NCBI RefSeq assembly: GCF_003339865.1
Contig: NZ_QPKV01000004.1
Location: forward strand, 620,001-684,000
Direction: 5' to 3'
DNA from: Pedobacter chinensis
GTDB taxonomy: Bacteria; Bacteroidota; Bacteroidia; Sphingobacteriales; Sphingobacteriaceae
DNA: 64,000 nt
This document shows positions 17,901 through 26,007 of this stretch, piece after piece (position 1 is the stretch's first letter; each line of letters begins with the position of its first letter). The position numbers were made by a program, and so were the translations under genes. The notes beneath the pieces were generated by a model. The model was not told the DNA's origin. It saw only the letters and a program-made list of their open reading frames with translations, and did no database searches.

Positions 17901-18025
17901 CCAATTACGGTGGGCTTGATCCTGAGGTAAGCTCACAGTCCAATAACCAGAACACCGTTGGTTATGATTGGGCAACAGTTCCTCAGCCAAGAACTTTTCA
18001 AATTGGTGCAAGTGTAACGTTTTAA
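14954..18025 (+). CDS. SusC/RagA family TonB-linked outer membrane receptor
   Basis: 1023 residues. A signal peptide (about 1-23, ending LSYAQ) precedes the CarboxypepD_reg-like domain (about 33-107: LNGTVLDAATGQPLPGAVVKIKG, then GYDQKEQVVDG). The TonB-box region and plug (TDVVVTGYSTQERK, then FRVRGNNSINASVDPLYIIDGV) follow, then the 22-strand barrel with terminal TFQIGASVTF. With its SusD partner it imports a substrate too large for porins; length is typical. First gene of susC-susD-M14, 14 bp from susD. The substrate need not be a glycan, since no glycoside hydrolase is present and the third gene is a peptidase. Confidence 0.93.
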   Translation: MKNLYRKGFYLLLCVFWAVLSYAQVTPTIQSRLNGTVLDAATGQPLPGAVVKIKGTTHTVSTGPDGRFTFVTGQKFPYTLIVSYIGYDQKEQVVDGTPVTIRLQEVQSQLTDVVVTGYSTQERKYIAGSISSVSGSVVQNQPSGGFNQLLQGKTTGVQVTSNSGVPGGGITFRVRGNNSINASVDPLYIIDGVFVSNADPISAGLGNQQASNPIADLNPSDIEDIQILKDANATAIYGSLGANGVIIVTTKRGKRNTKANINLNTFQGWSTAVKKFEVASGPEVALLTNESRINTAIDNGQDPSTVVLPFPNPQSLPTYDRISGLFRTAKSSNYEVSTQGGTDKSTYYVSLGYLGQESIVKPSDYKRYSARLNYDNYLSDKLKVGTSINFTRSERNLSGSDNNPTGVINSALFPRSHLPIYNTDGTYARYGSFDNHIALIENLDSKAVGWRTIGNIFGEYTFLPGLKIRSSWSIDNTSEYDNSYSSTLISAGIAVNGSASSIENKNLVLTNEQVLSFVKSFGEGKKHNINALVGNTLNTVLNESTSASGTGFAANSLRSVSVAATRSGSASRSESKLVSFFSKASYTYNGKYTIDGSIRADASSKFGTNNRWGYFPSGGVAWRLSQEEFIKNLNFFDELKVRASLGLSGNQNGIGAYAAQGLWSSGANYLEQPGIAPTQLANPDLTWETTRQFNVGAELGIFKNRLSIVADYYNKYTYDLLLNVPVPYRSGFASYLQNYGAVRNKGVELGINSTNIETDAFQWTTNFNISFNNNKIEKLASDISLGASGRNISILRQGYSSNSFQLYKQLYVDPQTGNAVYEDVNGDGLITSADRQIVGNALPKYTGGLTNNFNFKGFDLSFFFYFQQGNKIMNMNDFFMVHGGTQANIGFLPRQLERWQKPGDITDIPRLTTYSANPTQNGGAANNYGGNVASLSSRYLEDGSFIRLKTLTFGYTLPKDVLSRIGISKFRIYAQGTNLLTFTNYGGLDPEVSSQSNNQNTVGYDWATVPQPRTFQIGASVTF

Positions 18026-18039
18026 TGATAATTAAGAAT

Positions 18040-19377
18040 ATGAAAACATCATATAGTATTAAAGCAATTTTGTTAGCAATAGTTTTGCTTTCTTCATCCT
18101 GCAAAAAATATTTGGAAGAAGCGCCAAACAATGCGCTTCCTACAGAGACCTCCATCACAGATGCCAGCACGGCAAGAGCTGCTATCATTGGCACTTATGA
18201 CCGCCTGCAGGGCTATTATGCATCCAGCTATCCGACGCTTGGAACCATAACCACTGATAATGTTATCTTCAATGGTACTTTGAGCGAATACCTTCAGCTC
18301 GATCAGAACGCTATTCCTACGGATAATGTAATTACAGTTTCCGCCTACCAGGGTATTTACCGTACAATCAATTCCGCTAATAGCGTAATTACTTATGTTC
18401 CTTTAGTGAACGATCCACTTTTAACAGTGGCAGAGAAAAACAAAATTTTAGGCGAGGCGTACTTCATCCGTGCATTGTCTTATTTTGATCTTGCAAGAGG
18501 ATGGGGTGGTGTTCAGCTACAACTAAAGCCAACAACTGACCTCAGCGTACTTAAAGGTATTAAGCGTAGTACTCTTGAGCAAACCTACGATCAGGTATTG
18601 GCCGATTTAATTCAGGCTGAACAACTCCTGCCTGAAGATGCCACAACCAGAAACCGGGCCCAGAAGAGTACTGCAAGGGCGCTTCGGGCAAGGCTTCACC
18701 TGTACAGAAAACAATGGGCAGATGCAGAGAGCTATGCGAGTCAAGTCATCAATAATACTAAATATTCACTGGTAAAGCCTTATAAATCTTTTTTTACAGC
18801 ACCATTTCAGACTGCAGAATCCGTTTTGGAACTCGCTTACTCAGTAAACGACCGGAACAGCTACTGGAACCTTTGGTACCCAAGTTCTTCAGGTGGTCAG
18901 TTTACATTGAAACCTTCGGATGGATTGGTGGCCAAACTTAACAATCCGGCTGTTGGCGGAACCAGAAATACTTTGATAGCTGGCAGCGGAACCACAGTAT
19001 ATGGTGTGCTGTATAATACAACTTCTACCAGTACTGATCCTTCTTATCTTATCCGCATTGCTGAACTTTATCTGATCAGGGCAGAAGCGAGGGCGCAGCA
19101 GAACAAACTCACAGAGGCAGCCGCTGATCTTAATGCGATAAGAGCCAGAGCAGATGTGCCGGCAACCACCGCAACCACTCAAAGCGCATTAATACAGGCC
19201 ATTGAAGATGAAAATGCAATTGAATTTGCCTTTGAAGCGCATCGCTGGTTTGATTTGGTAAGAACCGAAAGGGCAGGAGCGGTGCTGGGGATTACCAACA
19301 AAAATTTCTGGCTTTTCCCGATCCCTTATTCAGATGTGCAATCCGATCCTGACGTAACCCAAAATCCAGGCTATTAA
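18040..19377 (+). CDS. SusD/RagB family nutrient-binding outer membrane lipoprotein
   Basis: 445 residues from MKTSYS, chosen because it gives a lipoprotein signal with lipobox LLSSSC, followed by KKYLEEAP as in SusD proteins. TPR-like helices (DASTARAAIIGTYDRLQGYY, KILGEAYFIRALSYFDLARGWGGVQL, ARALRARLHLYRKQWADAE) and the C-terminal LIRIAELYLIRAEARAQQNKLTEAAADLNAIRARAD with AFEAHRWFDLVRT are diagnostic. It closes over the SusC pore and captures the substrate. An upstream in-frame extension overlaps susC and was rejected. Confidence 0.93.
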   Translation: MKTSYSIKAILLAIVLLSSSCKKYLEEAPNNALPTETSITDASTARAAIIGTYDRLQGYYASSYPTLGTITTDNVIFNGTLSEYLQLDQNAIPTDNVITVSAYQGIYRTINSANSVITYVPLVNDPLLTVAEKNKILGEAYFIRALSYFDLARGWGGVQLQLKPTTDLSVLKGIKRSTLEQTYDQVLADLIQAEQLLPEDATTRNRAQKSTARALRARLHLYRKQWADAESYASQVINNTKYSLVKPYKSFFTAPFQTAESVLELAYSVNDRNSYWNLWYPSSSGGQFTLKPSDGLVAKLNNPAVGGTRNTLIAGSGTTVYGVLYNTTSTSTDPSYLIRIAELYLIRAEARAQQNKLTEAAADLNAIRARADVPATTATTQSALIQAIEDENAIEFAFEAHRWFDLVRTERAGAVLGITNKNFWLFPIPYSDVQSDPDVTQNPGY

Positions 19378-19397
19378 ACTAAAAGCTAAAAGAAAAA

Positions 19398-22073
19398 ATG
19401 AAAACATTCCTGAATACTACAAAACTATTACTGGCCCTTAGCCTTATCTGGATCGGGCAGGCAACCGCCCAAAACGGTTATTTCTTTCCAACTGCAACAC
19501 AACTTGATGCAAAGATTCCAACTCCCGAGTCATTCCTTGGTTATCCGATAGGAAGCTACCTGACCAGGCATGATCAGGTTGTGGCCTATTTTCGTCAACT
19601 CGAAAAAGTATCTGATCGCGTACATGTAGAAAGCCTTGGTAAAACCTATGAGCAGCGTGAGCAGATTATTGTTACCATCACGGCACCGTCAAACTACCAA
19701 AAACTCGAGCAAATCAGACAAGAACATCTCGCTCAGGTTGATCCTTCAAAACCTGCACTTGGAGCAAATGCCCCAATTATCATTAACCTTGGCTATGGTG
19801 TTCATGGAAACGAAACCTCAAGCACTGAAACCAGTCTCCTTACCGGCTATTATCTGGCTGCAAGTAATGATGCTGAAACCCAGAAATGGCTTGCAGAGTC
19901 TGTGATATTTATTGATCCCTCTTTAAATCCTGATGGGAGAGACCGGGCTGCAAACTGGTTAAATGCTTATCATTCTTTTCCCCCGGTTGGCGACCCTGCT
20001 GATAAAGAGCATCAGGAAGGTTGGCCTGGTGGCAGAACCAATCATTATTTTACCGATTTGAACCGTGACTGGCTTAACCTGGTTCAGGTAGAAAGCCGCA
20101 ACCGCCTAACTTTTTTCCATAAATGGTACCCAAATGTGCAAATAGATTTTCATGAGCAGGGAACAAATGCCACATACTATTTTGAGCCAACTCCAAAAAG
20201 CCATGAAAGTCCGATTATTCCGCAATTCCTTTACGATTATCAGGTTATCCTGGCAAAATACCATGCAAAAGCGCTGGATGACATCGGCTCTTTTTACTTC
20301 ACTAAAGAGAACTATGATAATTTGTCTCCAATATATGGTTCAACTTATCCCAAATTTTTTGGCTCAGTTGCCGCAACTTTTGAGCAGGCAAGGTCTCTTG
20401 GTATTGTTCAGGAATCTACCAATGGTCCCTTAACTTTTGCTTTTACCATTCGTAATCACCTGGCAACAAGTTTTTCGACGATAAAAGGTGCTATAGCTGA
20501 AAAAGCTGGTCTCTTTAAAGTTCAAAAAGATTTCTTTAAGTATGCACTTGAACAGGGACAGAAAAACCCGGCCAAGGGATTTGTTTTTGGAGATAAAAAT
20601 GATGTTAATTTAACACAGAAATTTTTGGGTTTGCTGCTGCAGCATCATGTAGAAGTTTACGAAGTAGCCGATAACCTTAACCAGGATGGTAAAACTTTTG
20701 AAAAAGGCAAATCTTACATTGTGCCATCAGCGCAACCAAACTTCTTAATTGTACATTCTATTTTCGAAGAAAATTCACTAAAGGATAGTATTTTTTATGA
20801 CAATACCGGCTGGAGTATTATTCATGCCTACGGCTTGAAATATGCAAAGCTTAATGGTGCTTTTGCTAAGGGCGCCATTGTTAAAAATCTTCCAGTAGAA
20901 AATGGAAGATTAGGTGTTGAACGTGCAGCTTATGCTTACCTGATTAATTCAAGTGATTATGCTTTTACCAAAGCACTTTATCAGCTACAGCTTAAAAATG
21001 TACTGGTAAAAACGGCATTTAAATCATTTGTAGCTAATACTTCAACCGGAAAAAAATCTTATTTACCAGGTACACTCGTTATTCCTGTAGTTGGTCAGCG
21101 TATTTCGGCCGATTCACTTTTAGCTTCACTAAATAGTGTAGCCAGATCTGCAAATCTGGAAATCACGCCGGTTTCGAGTGGTTTCAGCGCAGAAGGCATA
21201 GATTTAGGAAGCAGTAACATTAAAGCGGTTCGGAAACCGGAAGTGGCATTAGCATTCGGTCAGGGTGTGACTTCTTCAGAAGCAGGTCAGGTGTGGTTTC
21301 TCCTGAACCAGCAATTGGATCTTCCTGTAACTAAACTGGATTTACAGAGCTTCGCAAGGGTTTCTTTAAATAGGTATAATGTGCTCGTTCTTCCTGGCGG
21401 AAATTATAGTGCATGGGACAAGGCAACGGTTGACAAGATAAAAAGCTGGGTAAATGATGGCGGCACGCTGATTACTTTCCAAACGGCGACTGCCTGGGCC
21501 GTGCAGCAGGAGATAGTTAGAGAAAAACTTTCTCAAACCGATCTCTTTGCAAGGAGGGGTGAAGTTCCACCTGTATCAGCTCCTGTAGAAAAACCTACAG
21601 AGGAAACCACGAAGGCGCAGCCGAAAACAGCAGGCGGCGGAAGCCCGGTAGCAGCAGTTAAGCCAGCAGTGGAAAGGCTTGATTATTCAAGGCAGGAAGA
21701 TGTGGAAGGTTCAAAAAGGATTAATGGTGCCATATTCGTGTCCGATCTGGATATCTCTCATCCGGTTGCTTTTGGAGTAACCTCGCGAAAGTTGTACATC
21801 AATAAAAATGGTCCGACTTTGTTGCTGCCAAGCGCAAATAAATATGCAACAGTAGCGCAGTATACAGCAAAGCCCCTGGTTAATGGTTACTCTTCAAAAG
21901 CCAATACGGCAAAAGTGGCAAATTCGGCTGCAATAATTGCCACAGGGAGTGGTAGCGGAGAAATAATCCTGTTTGCCGATGACCCTACTTATCGGGGCTA
22001 TTGGCTTGGTACCTCCAGATTATTTTTAAATTCAATCTTCTTCGGAAATCTTATTGGCGGAGGAAGCCGGTAA
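19398..22073 (+). CDS. Secreted M14-family zinc carboxypeptidase
   Basis: 891 residues with signal peptide (1-24, ATAQ). The zinc site is HxxE in GVHGNETSS (His136, Glu139) plus His252 in QIDFHEQG; the catalytic Glu is Glu329 in TFEQARS. An NPDGRDRAANW box (substrate-binding Arg region) is present. The C-terminal half contains a glutaminase-like Rossmann segment (ALAFGQGVTSSEAGQVWFLLN, NVLVLPGGNYSAWD) seen in large Bacteroidota M14 proteins. It would trim C-terminal residues from peptides in the periplasm or at the surface. Placement 20 bp behind susD suggests the imported substrate is a peptide. A terminator follows. Confidence 0.88.
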   Translation: MKTFLNTTKLLLALSLIWIGQATAQNGYFFPTATQLDAKIPTPESFLGYPIGSYLTRHDQVVAYFRQLEKVSDRVHVESLGKTYEQREQIIVTITAPSNYQKLEQIRQEHLAQVDPSKPALGANAPIIINLGYGVHGNETSSTETSLLTGYYLAASNDAETQKWLAESVIFIDPSLNPDGRDRAANWLNAYHSFPPVGDPADKEHQEGWPGGRTNHYFTDLNRDWLNLVQVESRNRLTFFHKWYPNVQIDFHEQGTNATYYFEPTPKSHESPIIPQFLYDYQVILAKYHAKALDDIGSFYFTKENYDNLSPIYGSTYPKFFGSVAATFEQARSLGIVQESTNGPLTFAFTIRNHLATSFSTIKGAIAEKAGLFKVQKDFFKYALEQGQKNPAKGFVFGDKNDVNLTQKFLGLLLQHHVEVYEVADNLNQDGKTFEKGKSYIVPSAQPNFLIVHSIFEENSLKDSIFYDNTGWSIIHAYGLKYAKLNGAFAKGAIVKNLPVENGRLGVERAAYAYLINSSDYAFTKALYQLQLKNVLVKTAFKSFVANTSTGKKSYLPGTLVIPVVGQRISADSLLASLNSVARSANLEITPVSSGFSAEGIDLGSSNIKAVRKPEVALAFGQGVTSSEAGQVWFLLNQQLDLPVTKLDLQSFARVSLNRYNVLVLPGGNYSAWDKATVDKIKSWVNDGGTLITFQTATAWAVQQEIVREKLSQTDLFARRGEVPPVSAPVEKPTEETTKAQPKTAGGGSPVAAVKPAVERLDYSRQEDVEGSKRINGAIFVSDLDISHPVAFGVTSRKLYINKNGPTLLLPSANKYATVAQYTAKPLVNGYSSKANTAKVANSAAIIATGSGSGEIILFADDPTYRGYWLGTSRLFLNSIFFGNLIGGGSR

Positions 22074-22074
22074 T

Positions 22075-22107
22075 ATTTAAGGGTGGCAACACATGCCACC
22101 CTTAAAT
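22075..22107 (+). terminator. Terminator after the M14 gene
   Basis: Perfect 14-bp arms ATTTAAGGGTGGCA / TGCCACCCTTAAAT around a 5-nt loop, starting 2 bp behind the stop codon. It separates the susC-susD-M14 transcript from the ATP-grasp/LLM transcript or allows only partial read-through. Confidence 0.75.
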
Positions 22108-22116
22108 AAGGAAAGT

Positions 22117-22254
22117 ATGTCCGAAAAAACAGAAGGAGCTGTAAAATTCCATGCCCTTTTGGTAGAGTGTAAAATACTTAATACAAATTACCTGTGTGAG
22201 CTTTTCTGCAGATTGAATGATACCTTTGTTATAAAATCTACTAATCCTATATAA
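22117..22254 (+). CDS. 45-residue ORF before the ATP-grasp gene
   Basis: ATG at 22117 with AAGGAAAG directly upstream (a usable ribosome binding site), TAA at 22252-22254, 21 bp before the ATP-grasp start. The product begins MSEKTEGAVKFHALLVECK and ends NDTFVIKSTNPI, with three Cys (ECK, YLCELFCRLN). No family recognised. It could be a precursor or helper peptide for the two enzymes that follow, or a non-functional ORF. Confidence 0.4.
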   Translation: MSEKTEGAVKFHALLVECKILNTNYLCELFCRLNDTFVIKSTNPI

Positions 22255-22275
22255 ATTATAGTTAATTAAATTGAA

Positions 22276-23259
22276 ATGAGTTCTATATCCGTATCATACG
22301 AACAACCCGATTGGTTCAAGCCATTGTTTGCTGAACTGGAGAAACGTGGTATTCCTTTTGAAACTACCAATCCCACTAAAAACTATTTTGCCATTGATGG
22401 GGGCAAGCCCGACTTCGACCTGTTTTTTAACCGTATGAGTCCATCAGCTTATTTGAGAGATGGTGTTCAGGGAACTTTTTACACCTTGAACTATCTCCGG
22501 TTTTTAGAAGATCATGGGGTAAGGGTAATCAATGGATATAAAGCTTTTACATATGAAACCTCTAAAGCACTTCAGCTATTGCTTTTGGAAAAACTTGGTA
22601 TCAGCTATCCTAAATCAAGGGTTGTTAACCACACCTCTCAAATAGAAAAGGCAGCTGAAGGCCTTCGTTTTCCAATTGTTATTAAAGCCAATATTGGTGG
22701 GAGCGGTGCTGGAATAGAAAAATTTGATTCCATAGAAGAAGTTAGGTTAGCAATAGCTAAGAACCGCATCGACTTCGGGATTGACCATACCGCTTTGGTA
22801 CAGGAGTTTATTCCGGCCAGAGGTGGCTATATTACCCGTGTAGAGACGCTTGGCGGAAAATATCTCTATGGAATCAGGGTATATACCAGTGGGGAAAGTT
22901 TCAATCTCTGCCCGGCCGATATCTGTCAAACCACAACAGGGCAAGACCTGGTACGTAACGCCTGCGCCCTCGATGCGCCTAAGAACGGACTCAAAGTTGA
23001 GGCTTTTACTCCTTCAAAAGAGATTATTGACAATATCGAAAAGATTGTTCAGGAGAGTGGGGTAGATGTTGGCGGTATCGAATATATTATCGATGACCGG
23101 GATGGTAGGGTGCTTTATTACGATGTGAACGCACTTTCAAACTTTGTGGCCGATGCGATAAACGTTATCGGTTTCAATCCACATGAAAGGCTGGTCGATT
23201 TCCTTGAAGAACAGCTGGAAAAAGTTAACGGAACACAAACAACTTATTCAAAGGTATGA
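22276..23259 (+). CDS. RimK-like ATP-grasp ligase
   Basis: 327 residues, the usual length. The N-terminal domain (1-105) contains DLFFNRMSPSAYLRDG; the ATP-grasp core follows: KLGISYPKSRVV, FPIVIKANIGGSGAGIEKF (nucleotide-binding lid), ALVQEFIPARGGYITRVETLGGKYLYGI, and the metal site DVGGIEYIIDDRDGRVLYYDVNALSNF. Enzymes of this type form amide or ester bonds through acyl-phosphate intermediates, on amino acids, proteins or ribosomal peptides. Its stop overlaps the next start by 4 bp (ATGA), so the two products probably act in one pathway. Substrate unknown. Confidence 0.85.
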   Translation: MSSISVSYEQPDWFKPLFAELEKRGIPFETTNPTKNYFAIDGGKPDFDLFFNRMSPSAYLRDGVQGTFYTLNYLRFLEDHGVRVINGYKAFTYETSKALQLLLLEKLGISYPKSRVVNHTSQIEKAAEGLRFPIVIKANIGGSGAGIEKFDSIEEVRLAIAKNRIDFGIDHTALVQEFIPARGGYITRVETLGGKYLYGIRVYTSGESFNLCPADICQTTTGQDLVRNACALDAPKNGLKVEAFTPSKEIIDNIEKIVQESGVDVGGIEYIIDDRDGRVLYYDVNALSNFVADAINVIGFNPHERLVDFLEEQLEKVNGTQTTYSKV

Positions 23260-24293
23260 GATACGGATACTGGTTACCTGTTTTCGGGGGATGGCTCCGA
23301 AACGTGGAAGATGAAAACATGCAGCCTACATGGGATTATGTAAAACAGCTTGCCATTCGAAGTGAAGAAATTGGTTTTGATCTGGCGTTGATAGCTGAAT
23401 TGAACCTGAACGATATTAAGGGAGAAGGTGCTCCTTCGCTCGATGCCTGGTCAACTGCAGCTGCCCTTGCTGCGGTAACAAGTAAACAGGAGTTAATGGT
23501 TGCCGTTCGGCCGACCTTTCACAATCCGGCTCTTTTGGCCAAACAGGCTGCAAATATTGACCACATCAGCGGTGGCAGGCTATCGCTTAACCTGGTTTCT
23601 TCATGGTGGAAGGATGAGGCGGAAAAATATGGTGTACACTTTGAGCAGCACGATGATCGTTATGCGAGGTCAGCTGAATGGTTAGAGGTACTCGACAATG
23701 TTTGGAAAAAGGACAACTTCAGTTTTGATGGTAAATTTTATAAGGTAAAGGATAATATCCTTCAGCCAAAACCCATATCCTCGCCACGCCCGCCAATCTA
23801 CGCAGGAGGGGAATCTGAAGCAGCAAAGGATCTGATCTCCTCAACCTGCGATGGTTACGTGATGCATGGCGATTCACCGGAACTGATCGCCAGACGTATT
23901 GCTGATCTTTCTGAACGCAGGGATAAGAAAGGCCTTGCCCCAATGCAATTTGGTGTTGCGGCTTACAGTATCATCAGGAACAGCGAACAAGAGGTAAAAA
24001 AGGAACTTGATAGAATTACCAATGTGCGGGAGGGAAGTTCCGGGTATAAAAATTACCAGCAATGGATCTCAGGCACACAGCTCGAGCAACAGGTCTCTCT
24101 ATCCGATTATTCTGTTTCAAACCGTGGCTTAAGAACAGGACTTACTGGCACTCCGGCACAGGTTCAGGACCGGATTGGAGAATTCGAGAAGATTGGTGTG
24201 AACTTTTTCTTGCTTCAGTGCAGTCCTCAACTCGAGGAGATGGAGCGTTTTGCCGATACCATCATTCAAAATGAACGCGTCTTGTCAAGTTAG
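23256..24293 (+). CDS. LLM-class (luciferase-like) FMN-dependent monooxygenase
   Basis: 345 residues. Hallmarks of the SsuD/SfnG branch are GYWLPVFGGWLR at the start, SEEIGFDLALIAEL, AAVTSKQELMVAVRPTFHNPALLAKQAANIDHISGGRLSLNLVSSWW (flavin phosphate loop), DDRYARSAEWLEVLDNVW, RPPIYAGGESEAAKDL, and LTGTPAQVQDRIGEFEKIGVNFFLLQ. Known relatives oxidise organosulfur compounds such as sulfones and alkanesulfonates with FMNH2. No dedicated flavin reductase is adjacent. Translationally coupled to the ATP-grasp gene, so it may act on the ATP-grasp product or on a modified peptide. Confidence 0.88.
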   Translation: MRYGYWLPVFGGWLRNVEDENMQPTWDYVKQLAIRSEEIGFDLALIAELNLNDIKGEGAPSLDAWSTAAALAAVTSKQELMVAVRPTFHNPALLAKQAANIDHISGGRLSLNLVSSWWKDEAEKYGVHFEQHDDRYARSAEWLEVLDNVWKKDNFSFDGKFYKVKDNILQPKPISSPRPPIYAGGESEAAKDLISSTCDGYVMHGDSPELIARRIADLSERRDKKGLAPMQFGVAAYSIIRNSEQEVKKELDRITNVREGSSGYKNYQQWISGTQLEQQVSLSDYSVSNRGLRTGLTGTPAQVQDRIGEFEKIGVNFFLLQCSPQLEEMERFADTIIQNERVLSS

Positions 24294-24342
24294 CTAGAAC
24301 CATTGCGATTATCACGGGCAATGATATTTTTCAAAACATACG

Positions 24343-24369
24343 AGCAGGAAAACACATTCCTGCTTTTTA
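24343..24369 (+). terminator. Terminator after the LLM gene
   Basis: AGCAGGAA / TTCCTGCT arms (8 bp) with a 6-nt loop followed by TTTTTAT, about 50 bp behind the stop codon. Confidence 0.7.
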
Positions 24370-24569
24370 TGTCCTTTTAATTGGTTTCAATGGAATTTTC
24401 TCGAACGGACGGTTTTTTATTCTGGCGCATAACCGGCCCAAACCCCATGTGATGTTGGATTTTTGACCAATCCATTTCATCTAAACATGATCAATGCGCA
24501 TAAAGGTTGTTACATGATAAATTTTAAAAACTCCCGATATTGAATAATCCTGTGATGAGTTGATAACAG

Positions 24570-24740
24570 CTATTTTATATCATTGTCAGAGGATAAAAAC
24601 TTTTCCGTTCGTTTTTTCAATTTTTCAAATGCCTCCTGGGTTTTTTTATGTTTTTCCCTGAGCTCCTGAGATTTTTTAATCAAGTCATCAGTGTCTTTGC
24701 CAGTGGTTGACTCCTTTTCATGTCTGTTAGAATTTGCCAT
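24570..24740 (-). CDS. Small charged coiled-coil protein
   Basis: 56 residues from MANSNRHEK. Highly charged and helical: DDLIKKSQELREKHKKTQEAFEKLKKRTEKFL has heptad spacing. No family recognised. The longer in-frame extension upstream has non-coding composition and was not used. Its single-gene position and opposite orientation give no functional hint. Confidence 0.45.
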   Translation of the reverse strand: MANSNRHEKESTTGKDTDDLIKKSQELREKHKKTQEAFEKLKKRTEKFLSSDNDIK

Positions 24741-25076
24741 AACATATTGATTTAGGATACAGACTAAAATTAACCAATTTGTGTGAATCCTGCTGTTATA
24801 TATTCTAATCGTTACATGATAATCATATTCTAAAGCTGCTAACATTAAGCGTGACTATTGTGAAACAGAAAATTTTAAGCCCCGGCCTTGGGAAAACTAC
24901 ATTCCGTACAATCAAAAAAATTAGCCATCAACATGAAGTTAAAAGTTTCTATATTATCTTTTTGTTAAGTTTGAGTTCGGCGTCGTATATGAAGGATTTG
25001 CAGAGTAGCTTTGCGTTTTTATCAGATGGTCAGTTTGTTTTCAAATGAAATATTGGCCTGCTATTCATATTTAATC
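24741..25076. other. Divergent intergenic region
   Basis: 336 bp between the coiled-coil gene and the metallophosphoesterase. The only notable feature is TTACATGATAA at about 24814, repeated from about 24509 on the other side of the small gene. No RNA gene or operator could be supported. Confidence 0.3.
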
Positions 25077-25913
25077 ATGGCATCATCAAGACGGACTTTT
25101 ATAAAAGGAACAATCTCCAGTTTATTGCTGGCTGGAATAACATCAACAGCAGAAACACTTATTGCAGATGAGCTGGGTACTACTACTCCAACAAAGCTAC
25201 GGTTTGCAATTGCATCAGATGGACATTATGGACAACCTGGCACTGAATATAAAAAAGATCACGAAAATATGGTTGGCTGGCTTAATCAGGCACATCAAAA
25301 AACACCTTTTGATTTTGTCATTATCAATGGTGACCTTGTGCACGACAGGCCCGATCTTCTAAAAGAAGTAAAAACAAATTACTATGATAAGCTCAAGGTG
25401 CCATTCTACGCCATTCCAGGAAATCATGACCATGCTGATACTGCCCATTGGATGTCTGTTTTTGGATATGAGGACAACTATTCTTTTGAGAAAAATGGCG
25501 TAGGTTTTGTTTTGGCGAACACCTCTAATACTAAAGGCACTTACCTGAGCCCGAACAATGAATTTCTCAAAACAGAACTCGAAAAGTTCAGGGATTTGAA
25601 GACCGTATTTGTTGTGCTTCATATCCCACCACATGTCTGGGTACCACAAAATCCTTTCGTTGATGCACCAGACACAGTTGCGCTATTGCATAGCTATAAT
25701 AATGTTAAGGCGGTATTCCACGGTCATGATCATAGTCTGGATGCCGTTTTTTATACCGATAAGCTGCCACACTTTTTTGATTCACACATTGGTGGGAACT
25801 GGGGAACAGCATACAAGGGGTTTCGGATCGTGGAAGTTGGACAGGACGATAAAATTTCCACCAGGCAGATCAACGCCAGCGGTATCCCAACATTAAATGA
25901 GACTACCCTATAA
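25077..25913 (+). CDS. Exported calcineurin-like metallophosphoesterase
   Basis: 278 residues from MASSRRTFIKG, chosen because SRRTFIKG plus a hydrophobic stretch (SSLLLAGITSTAETL) is a Tat-type signal. Metallophosphatase motifs appear in order: ASDGHYG (DxH, here DGH), NGDLVHD (GDxxxD), GNHDHAD (GNH[DE]), VVLHIPPH and FHGHDHS (GHxH). It would hydrolyse phosphomono- or diesters in the periplasm with a dinuclear metal centre. Substrate unknown. It stands between the flavin-enzyme operon and the sigma/anti-sigma pair. Confidence 0.85.
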   Translation: MASSRRTFIKGTISSLLLAGITSTAETLIADELGTTTPTKLRFAIASDGHYGQPGTEYKKDHENMVGWLNQAHQKTPFDFVIINGDLVHDRPDLLKEVKTNYYDKLKVPFYAIPGNHDHADTAHWMSVFGYEDNYSFEKNGVGFVLANTSNTKGTYLSPNNEFLKTELEKFRDLKTVFVVLHIPPHVWVPQNPFVDAPDTVALLHSYNNVKAVFHGHDHSLDAVFYTDKLPHFFDSHIGGNWGTAYKGFRIVEVGQDDKISTRQINASGIPTLNETTL

Positions 25914-26007
25914 TTTTAATGTATGTTGTAATATTTAACTATTTGATAACGTAAGGTAAATATATAAGCAAGGTTGTCTGTCTAGTTTTGGACAGGAAAA
26001 ACGACCT

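Noticed and set aside
14954..22073. Polysaccharide utilisation locus
   Set aside because: SusC/SusD and HTCS are present but no glycoside hydrolase, lyase or sulfatase; the enzyme beside susD is a peptidase. The alpha-amylase at 33928 is distant and cytoplasmic.
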